Part shown: positions 56,650-64,000 of the stretch, in pieces
Position numbering within the stretch: position 1 is the stretch's first letter
How the letters are laid out: each line of letters opens with the position of its first letter
DNA from: Methyloceanibacter superfactus
GTDB lineage: Bacteria; Pseudomonadota; Alphaproteobacteria; Rhizobiales; Methyloligellaceae
DNA length: 64,000 bases
Direction of reading: 5' to 3'
NCBI RefSeq assembly: GCF_001723305.1
Contig: NZ_LPWF01000023.1
Span: forward strand, 46,001 to 110,000
Notes under the pieces: generated by a model
Seen by the model: the letters and a program-made list of their open reading frames with translations, nothing else
What the model was told of the DNA's origin: nothing
Database searches by the model: none
Translations under genes and position numbers: made by a program

Positions 56650-58002
56650 CTAGGGGGTGACCGCCCGGCTCTCCGAGATGACCACCGCATCCGGGCCGTC
56701 GTCGAAACCATCGTCACCCGCGTCCCGGCCATAGATATCGGGGCGGAACTGGGCCACGCCGCTGCCGTTGGCGAAGGCCGTCAGGTACACGAAGTGCACC
56801 GGCACCGCGCGCTTGAGTTTGACATTCTTCTTCTGACCGCTCGCGATCTGCGCTTCGACCTTGGACAAGTCCCAGCCCTGGTCGCTCAACAGCCAAGCGA
56901 CGAGCTCGAACACGCTTTCCACCCGCACGCAGCCCGAGCTGAAGGCGCGCTGGCTCTGACTGAACAGACGCTTCAGTGGCGTGTCGTGCATATAGACGGC
57001 GTGCTTGTTCGGCATGTTGATGCGCACCAAGCCGAGCGCGTTTTGCGGGCCGGGATCCTGACGGAACTTGTAGCTGACCACTTGCGGCGACGCCCAATCC
57101 ACCTGCGCCGGATCGAGCGGTGGCGACCCCCAGGACCGGCTGACATTGAACCTGTTGTCGTAGAAGTAGGACATGTTTTTGCGGATGGCGGGAATGAGGT
57201 CTTTCCGGGCGATGCTTTCGGGCACGCTCCATACGGGGAAGAAATTCACCTCGACGATCTTGGCCGAGACTTGCGGCGTCGCCCGTGACGGCTTGCCCAC
57301 CACCACGGCGCTGTCGATTTGGAGCTGGCCCTTGGCCACCCCTTGCGCGGTGAAGGCCGGCACGTTGACGATCACGTAGCGGGGCGCCTTGTTGATCTTC
57401 ATGAGCTCCTGGATACGCGGCACGTTGGTCTTGAGCTGCTGCAAGCGTTCGGTCGCCGGCACGTTGAGCGCCTTCAACGTCCGCCGATCGACGAAGCCGG
57501 AGACCCGCAAGCCGTTGCGAATCTGGAATCGGGTCAGCCCGTCGCGGAACTCGGCATCGAAATCTTGGGCTCGTGCCCGATCCGGGCGCAGATCGCCCTC
57601 GATGATGAGATGCTTGCGGATGGCGACGATCTCGGAGCCGGCGTCGCCCGGCCGCAGCGTCACGGTCTCGGGAACCCGAGGCCAGCCGCCCGCGGCGACG
57701 ATCTGCTGATAGCGCTGGATGGCCTGTTGCAGCCCAGAAATGGCGGCCTCGCTCACGAAGGGCACGTCCATGCGGTATTGCGGGCTGAGCCTGTCGTAGA
57801 GCGCCTGGCGCTGCGCTTGGCGGCGATCCTTGTCTTCTTGCGTGACCGGGCCGCTATCGGTGAACACGCTGTAGGGATTGAGCGGGTCCGCGCGCAAGAC
57901 GCCCGCAGGCGCGAGAGCGAGGAACGCGGCACCGGCAAGCGCCAGACCGCTGAGGAAGAGGGGAGATGTGAGGCGGCGGGGGAGAAAACGAGCGATGGGC
58001 AT
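56650..58002 (-). CDS. L,D-transpeptidase, YcbB/LdtD type
   Basis: The 450-residue protein has a signal peptide (about 1-38, SPLFLSGLALAGAAFLALAP), a peptidoglycan-binding domain (about 110-175, LRPGDAGSEIVAIRKHL ... FQIRNGLRVSGFVDRRTL) and a YkuD catalytic domain with H-D-T-P-L-K and S-S-G-C-V-R, the Cys nucleophile motif. It forms 3-3 cross-links in peptidoglycan or attaches outer-membrane proteins. It is monocistronic, with 257 bp upstream in which I see no clear element. Confidence 0.92.
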   Translation of the reverse strand: MPIARFLPRRLTSPLFLSGLALAGAAFLALAPAGVLRADPLNPYSVFTDSGPVTQEDKDRRQAQRQALYDRLSPQYRMDVPFVSEAAISGLQQAIQRYQQIVAAGGWPRVPETVTLRPGDAGSEIVAIRKHLIIEGDLRPDRARAQDFDAEFRDGLTRFQIRNGLRVSGFVDRRTLKALNVPATERLQQLKTNVPRIQELMKINKAPRYVIVNVPAFTAQGVAKGQLQIDSAVVVGKPSRATPQVSAKIVEVNFFPVWSVPESIARKDLIPAIRKNMSYFYDNRFNVSRSWGSPPLDPAQVDWASPQVVSYKFRQDPGPQNALGLVRINMPNKHAVYMHDTPLKRLFSQSQRAFSSGCVRVESVFELVAWLLSDQGWDLSKVEAQIASGQKKNVKLKRAVPVHFVYLTAFANGSGVAQFRPDIYGRDAGDDGFDDGPDAVVISESRAVTP

Positions 58003-58259
58003 AAATCAGCGAATTTCCGGTTCTTGCCGGGCCACGCGAGAAAGCGGACCGGGCTGCCTGTTCATTCGTCGGGGGGCGAAGAAGCGCATGATTCCATGGC
58101 ACAAAAGTGGACGCCACGGCGTCCTCTCTTGTCTTGCACGTACCCAACTTGCCGCTTGCCCCGCAACCAGATGGACGTGCCGCCATGGTATCGCGGAGAC
58201 GACGCCGATGAAAGGCACGGACCGCTGCAACCTGGGCGCGCAGGGACCGCTTGGGAGGC

Positions 58260-58721
58260 TCAGGTCAATCGATCAAGCAGACGATCGATGAACGGGATCT
58301 GGCGCGCGAGAATCTTCGTGCGCGCCGCCTCGGGCGGGAACCACGCCACACGATCGACCTCCGGAAAGGACTGCATGCGGCCGCTTCGGGGAGGCCATTC
58401 CATCTCGAAAGCAACGGATTTCAGGGCGGCGGGCTCGAAATCGCCGGTGACGCCGAAGGCGGCGATGGTCTTCCGCCCCCTCTGCCGCACCTCGCCGAGA
58501 TCGACATAGCCTCCTTGGGGCGGCGCTTGACCCAGCTCTTCGGCGAACTCCCGGCGGGCACAGGCGAGCGGCTCCTCGTCCGGCTGGTATTCGCCCTTCG
58601 GGATCGACCAGGCGCCGTCGTCCTTCTTGGCCCAGAACGGCCCGCCCGGATGCACCAGCAGCAGCTCGAGCGCCGTCCCGGCCCCGCGATACATCAAGAT
58701 GCCGGCGCTCCGCTTTGGCAT
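58260..58721 (-). CDS. Nudix hydrolase
   Basis: The 153-residue protein has a Nudix box G-x5-E-x7-REFAEELG (GEYQPDEEPLACARREFAEELGQ region) and the start MPKRSAGILMYR common to a group of phosphohydrolases that clean up nucleoside diphosphate derivatives. GGPFWAKKDDGAWSIPKGE precedes the box. Substrate cannot be told. Confidence 0.92.
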   Translation of the reverse strand: MPKRSAGILMYRGAGTALELLLVHPGGPFWAKKDDGAWSIPKGEYQPDEEPLACARREFAEELGQAPPQGGYVDLGEVRQRGRKTIAAFGVTGDFEPAALKSVAFEMEWPPRSGRMQSFPEVDRVAWFPPEAARTKILARQIPFIDRLLDRLT

Positions 58722-58837
58722 CCACGGAGCTTAGACGGAATTAAGGCCTGGCACGTAAATTTGCCGACTGACACGGGCGCGGCGGAGCCGTAGATGTGCT
58801 TGATCCGGCGAGGGACGCGCGCGCCGACGAGGGGGAC

Positions 58838-59569
58838 ATGAGGCGAGGGATTCCGGCAGGAGCGCTGATGGCGCTGGCCATGGCTGTGGCCGTGACCGGC
58901 TGCTCGGGGCGCCACGCGACGCGCCCGGCGGAGACGACCGCCATGGCCGGCAGCTCGCCAGAGCGGACCTGCCTCGTTCGCGCGATGTATTTCGAGTCCA
59001 ACCGCTCGAGCCAGGACGGCCTGATGGCGGTCGGCACCGTGGTGATGAACCGGGTCTCCTCGCCCCGCTTCCCTAATACGATCTGCGGCGTGGTGAGCCA
59101 GCATCGCCAGTTCGCGCCCGGGGTCATGACGCGGCCTCTCGATCCGAAGCAACTGCCGCCGGCTCAGCGCGCCGCGGACGCGATCCTCGCCGGCGAGCGC
59201 TACGCGCCGATCGGCAAGGCGATGCACTTCCACATGGCGAGCTTCAAGAACCCCTACCCGGCCCGCTATGTGGCGGTGGCGGGCGGCAATGCCTTCTATC
59301 TCAAAGTCGGCAGGCGGTGGCGCGACGACGGCACCACAGGGGCCATTGCAAGTCGGACGCCGGCTCTCGTCCCGGTATCGACCGCGGCCGCCGAAACCAG
59401 CGCAACCGCCGAAAGCAATGCCGCCTTCGCCAGCGCCGCGCCGGAGACCTTCCTCCAGAGACTCTATAAGAATGCCACCGCGGGCGGTCCGGCATCGCCG
59501 CCCTGCGACAGCGCAACCGGATTTGGCGCCACCTCGCTTGCTTGCGAGACCGACGCCGAAGGGCGCTAG
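58838..59569 (+). CDS. SleB-like cell wall hydrolase lipoprotein
   Basis: The 243-residue protein has a lipoprotein signal peptide ending in the lipobox AVTGC and a Hydrolase_2/SleB domain (about 45-160: LVRAMYFESNRSSQDGLMAV, GTVVMNRV, RFPNTICGVVSQHRQFAP with the catalytic Glu in the first segment). The C-terminus is Ala/Thr rich and disordered. SleB-type enzymes cleave peptidoglycan, as lytic transglycosylases in spores; in proteobacteria they are cell-wall remodelling enzymes. ATG 58838 is chosen to place the signal peptide at the start. Confidence 0.88.
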   Translation: MRRGIPAGALMALAMAVAVTGCSGRHATRPAETTAMAGSSPERTCLVRAMYFESNRSSQDGLMAVGTVVMNRVSSPRFPNTICGVVSQHRQFAPGVMTRPLDPKQLPPAQRAADAILAGERYAPIGKAMHFHMASFKNPYPARYVAVAGGNAFYLKVGRRWRDDGTTGAIASRTPALVPVSTAAAETSATAESNAAFASAAPETFLQRLYKNATAGGPASPPCDSATGFGATSLACETDAEGR

Positions 59570-59602
59570 GACCTCCCGCCGATCGGCCGCCAGCGCTGCG
59601 AC

Positions 59603-60646
59603 TTACGCGTCGAACTGCGCAGCTGGCGTCGAGCGTGAGATCTCGAGTTCCTCGTCGGTCATTTGCTCCGGCACGTCGGCGAAGAGCGGCGTGCTTAGAT
59701 AGCGCTCCCCGGTATCCGGCAGCATGCACAGGATGTTGGCGCCGGCCGGCGCCTCGGCGCAAATCTGCAACGCGCCCGCGAAGGTCGCGCCTGAGCTGAT
59801 ACCGACAAAGATGCCTTCCTGCCGCGCGAGCTCGCCGCTGCATTTGAGTGCGTCGGCTCCCTTGATGGAGAGGATGCGATCGATGAGCCTCGAATCCACG
59901 ACATCCCCGGAGCTTGGGGATGAAGTCCGGCGTCCAGCCTTGCATGGGATGCGGGGCGAAGGCCGGATGGGGCCCGCGGGCGCACCGTCGGGACGCCGCA
60001 TCTGCTCAACGCCGCTCGCCAGAAGCTGCGCGTCCTCGGGCTCGCAGACGATGATCTTGGTCTCTGGCATCTCCGCCTTGAGGACCCGCGACACCCCCTT
60101 CAGCGTGCCGCCGGTGCCATAGCCCGTCACCCAGTAGTCGAGCGTCTCGCCGCTGAAATCCCGCACGATCTCCTGCGCGGTCGTGCGCGAATGCATATCC
60201 GGATTGGCCTCATTCTCGAACTGCCGCGTCAGAAACCAGCCATGGGTCTCGGCGAGCTCGAAGGCCTTGGTCACCATGCCCATCCCGCGCTGGGCGGCCG
60301 GCGTGAGGACCACCTTGGCGCCGAGAAACCGCATCAGCTTGCGCCGCTCCACGCTGAAGGTCTCCGCCATGGTCACGACCCAGCGGATAGCCCTTCTGCG
60401 CGCACACCATGCAAGGCCGATACCGGTATTGCCGCTCGTCGCCTCGATGACCGTCTGGCCCGGCTTCAGCTGGCCGGACTTCTCGGCCGCCTCGATGACA
60501 CCGAGCGCCAAGCGGTCCTTCACCGAGCCGAGCGGGTTGAACGCCTCGATCTTCACGTAGAGGTTCACGCCTTCTGGCGCCAACCGGTTGATCCGAACGA
60601 CCGGCGTGTTGCCCACCGTCTCCAGAATGCTCTGGAATTTGGCCAT
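59603..60646 (-). CDS. cysK: Cysteine synthase A (O-acetylserine sulfhydrylase)
   Basis: The 347-residue PLP enzyme makes cysteine from O-acetylserine and sulfide. PLP Lys is in NPLGSVKDRLA, the substrate loop is ATSGNTG, the phosphate loop GYGTGGTLKG. Two internal stretches are read in the wrong frame and then return: about 60412-60379 (should read MVCAQKGYPL) and about 59970-59910 (should read HPMQGWTPDFIPKL). Each is a pair of opposite indels, so the frame stays open. It follows fae by 1 bp. Confidence 0.92.
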   Translation of the reverse strand: MAKFQSILETVGNTPVVRINRLAPEGVNLYVKIEAFNPLGSVKDRLALGVIEAAEKSGQLKPGQTVIEATSGNTGIGLAWCARRRAIRWVVTMAETFSVERRKLMRFLGAKVVLTPAAQRGMGMVTKAFELAETHGWFLTRQFENEANPDMHSRTTAQEIVRDFSGETLDYWVTGYGTGGTLKGVSRVLKAEMPETKIIVCEPEDAQLLASGVEQMRRPDGAPAGPIRPSPRIPCKAGRRTSSPSSGDVVDSRLIDRILSIKGADALKCSGELARQEGIFVGISSGATFAGALQICAEAPAGANILCMLPDTGERYLSTPLFADVPEQMTDEELEISRSTPAAQFDA

Positions 60647-60647
60647 C

Positions 60648-61196
60648 TCAGCCCTCGCCTTTGAGACCCTTCTCGAAATATTTGTGGACGATCTTATCCT
60701 GGTTTTCGAGCAGCCAGTCGATTGAAGGCTCGAAATTCATCGCCTTATGGATGGCCTGCGTGGTGGCCTTGCGGTGAATGTCGAACAGAACCTGATGGTC
60801 GAGATCCTTGACGTCGACGATGCCGGGGTTGAGCCACACGGACACGATGATGCCGAGATCGTCGCACTTGTCCTTGGGGATGTCGCCCGAGCGTACCGCG
60901 TCCAGCACGCCCATGGCGGTGGCGTACTGCACCGTGCCCATGAGGATATTGGTGTAGCGGGTGTCCTTGACGGTGACCTTGCTGACGCAGAGCGTCGGCG
61001 GCCGCACCATGACGTCGGTGTTTAGCAGTGCCAGGACGCGTGAGTGCCCCTTGACCTGGTCGCCGAGAAGATTGGCGAAGGCGGTGCCGAACGGCCCGTC
61101 CATCTCGCCGATCGCGCGTTCCGGCTCCGCGGCGGTGCCGGGCGGTCCGCCGGCGACGAGGCTCTCGCCCACTCTCATGACAATACGATCAGCCAT
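60648..61196 (-). CDS. Formaldehyde-activating enzyme (Fae) family protein
   Basis: The 182-residue protein belongs to the Fae family (MADRIVMRVGESLVAGGPPG, GTAFANLLGDQ, HSRVLALLNTDV, NILMGTVQYATAMGVLDAV, IIVSVWLNPG, IHRKATTQAIHKAM). Fae speeds condensation of formaldehyde with tetrahydromethanopterin in methylotrophs. No His occurs in the first 50 residues, whereas true Fae uses a catalytic His near position 17, so this is probably a Fae-like paralogue with altered activity. It is the gene nearest the rRNA operon, on the same strand, 462 bp downstream of 5S. Confidence 0.85.
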   Translation of the reverse strand: MADRIVMRVGESLVAGGPPGTAAEPERAIGEMDGPFGTAFANLLGDQVKGHSRVLALLNTDVMVRPPTLCVSKVTVKDTRYTNILMGTVQYATAMGVLDAVRSGDIPKDKCDDLGIIVSVWLNPGIVDVKDLDHQVLFDIHRKATTQAIHKAMNFEPSIDWLLENQDKIVHKYFEKGLKGEG

Positions 61197-61298
61197 TTGC
61201 GTCGTTGTCCCTTGTGTCGTTTTCGGATGCGGGCGGACTATGGCCGCAGGGCTCCGACACCGCAATACTCCAAGGGCAATAGGCCGCTCTCGCGGGCG

Positions 61299-61363
61299 GG
61301 CCGGAGGCCGATAGCGCAAGCCAACCGCGCTCAAGTAGGCCGGAGGCCGATAGCGCGAGCCAA
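61299..61363. repeat. Two-copy direct repeat in rRNA trailer
   Basis: The unit GGCCGGAGGCCGATAGCGC followed by nAGCCAA occurs at about 61299-61324 and 61338-61363, 39 bp apart, with one mismatch. Only two copies exist, so it is not a CRISPR array. Confidence 0.7.
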
Positions 61364-61364
61364 A

Positions 61365-61401
61365 ACGAAAAAACCGCCGACGGATTTCTCCGGCGGCGGT
61401 T
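61365..61401 (-). terminator. Intrinsic terminator downstream of 5S rRNA
   Basis: Arms AACCGCCG (61372-61379) and CGGCGGTT (61394-61401) form a GC-rich stem, and on the minus strand it is followed by a run of T residues. It is about 260 bp beyond the 5S 3' end, in the correct orientation to end the rRNA operon. Confidence 0.75.
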
Positions 61402-61593
61402 CTTGCTTCGTGGCTGCCAATCTCGTCGAAACAAGATTTGTGGCGAAACCAACTCGTGAAAGAGGGGAACGCGCTTCATGGAAGCGCGCAATCTCGATGA
61501 AGGCTCTGGGAGCCCAAGGCTGCGCCCAACTGACTTAGTGAGCGACAGCGCAACTAAGCTGCGCTCGACGCGATCCGCGGTAGCGCAGCGATC

Positions 61594-61631
61594 CGTCGCG
61601 TTCGAACAGGCCAAAGGCCAAGAACGCGACG
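61594..61631. repeat. Stem-loop just downstream of 5S rRNA
   Basis: Perfect 10-bp arms CGTCGCGTTC (61594-61603) and GAACGCGACG (61622-61631) enclose 18 bases. It begins 27 bp beyond the 5S 3' end on the minus strand and could be a processing signal or first terminator. Confidence 0.6.
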
Positions 61632-61658
61632 AATGAGTTTTGAAACCGCCCTTGGCAA

Positions 61659-61775
61659 GCCTGGCGACGACCTACTCTCCCAAGCCTTGAGACTTAGTAC
61701 CATCGGCGCTGGAGCTTTTCACGGCCGAGTTCGGGATGGGATCGGGTGTGGACACTCCGCCAAAATCACCAGGCC
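61659..61775 (-). rRNA. rrf: 5S ribosomal RNA
   Basis: The minus strand starts GGCCTGGTGATTTTGGCGG and contains the conserved CCCATCCCGAACTCGG element, ending GGTCGTCGCCAGGC, about 117 nt. It follows 23S by about 100 bp in the usual order. Ends are accurate to a few bases. Confidence 0.97.
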
Positions 61776-61878
61776 AGCGAAGGGCGGTTTCAAATCTGGT
61801 CTCAACATACTCATCCACTTGCCCTCAAAGTAGCGCGAAGCGCGGTAGGGCAAATCAGATGGGCACTGACAATGAAAG

Positions 61879-64000
<2,122 letters not shown>

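Larger units (their letters stand above)
61197..61658. other. Region between fae and 5S rRNA
   Basis: No gene is supported in these 462 bp. They contain a 26-bp direct repeat, a terminator-like hairpin and a second long stem-loop (listed separately), all consistent with the 3' trailer of the rRNA operon. Open frames here lack homology and repeat the same short peptide because of the DNA repeat. Confidence 0.7.

Noticed and set aside
61299..61363. CRISPR-like repeat
   Set aside because: Only two copies exist, with a 13-bp gap, and there are no cas genes or further spacers.

Overview
The window is high-GC, gene-dense chromosomal DNA with short intergenic gaps and many overlapping ATGA-type junctions. 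Gene content (puu/pot putrescine operon, HoxA/NikR-controlled hydrogenase, initiator tRNA and 5S/23S sequences, a formaldehyde-activating-enzyme homologue, PCu(A)C chaperone, YcbB-type L,D-transpeptidase) points to an alphaproteobacterium, most likely Hyphomicrobiales. A methylotroph-related lineage is possible but not proven. No insertion sequence, prophage, CRISPR array or integrase was seen.

Layout. 1-9.9 kb: the end of an SDR oxidoreductase, a GH15 enzyme, a periplasmic fatty-acid cis/trans isomerase (cti), a TetR gene divergent from a carboxymuconolactone-decarboxylase/membrane protein/cytochrome P460 group, and a second GH15 enzyme (glucoamylase type). 9.5-17.4 kb: small membrane proteins, a hybrid PAS histidine kinase facing a NarL/LuxR-type response regulator, and a set of three tiny membrane proteins with an amino-acid permease fused to a universal stress protein domain. 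17.4-35.3 kb: a full [NiFe]-hydrogenase locus on the minus strand. It runs from small and large subunits of the group 1h (actinobacterial, high-affinity) type through two tandem HiPIP-like four-cysteine proteins, a maturation protease, TPR protein, two small membrane proteins, a NifU-Rieske fusion, an NHL protein and hypF-C-D-E-A-B to a CBS protein. A near-perfect sigma-54 promoter, an IHF-like site and a TTG-N5-CAA element precede the structural genes. Behind the promoter lie hoxA/hupR, a zinc-ribbon protein, nikR and the nickel importer hupE. 35.6-37.4 kb: an Lrp regulator divergent from alanine dehydrogenase. 37.4-51.9 kb: an eleven-gene minus-strand catabolic cluster for putrescine (spuC, puuD, puuA, puuC, gabD, potFHIG) and beta-alanine (omega-aminotransferase, mmsA), with a TetR gene upstream. 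51.9-61.2 kb: initiator tRNA-Met, a probable lipid-linked-sugar group (PAP2 phosphatase, LAB_N, GT2, GT39), copper chaperone, L,D-transpeptidase, Nudix, SleB-like hydrolase, cysK and a fae homologue. 61.6-64 kb: 5S rRNA and the 3' three quarters of 23S rRNA, minus strand.

How the parts work together. HupE imports nickel under NikR, HypA/B insert it, HypC-F build the Fe(CN)2CO centre, the protease removes the HhyL tail, and HoxA with sigma-54 switches on the structural operon. In the polyamine cluster, putrescine becomes succinate, while aminotransferase plus MmsA take beta-alanine to acetyl-CoA, and alanine dehydrogenase could recycle the alanine formed by pyruvate-dependent transamination.

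Quality note. About twenty single-base frame breaks are spread over unrelated conserved genes, mostly where a GG or CC appears shortened. Several genes contain pairs of compensating indels. This is best explained by sequencing error rather than gene decay, so I give whole-gene coordinates across the breaks.
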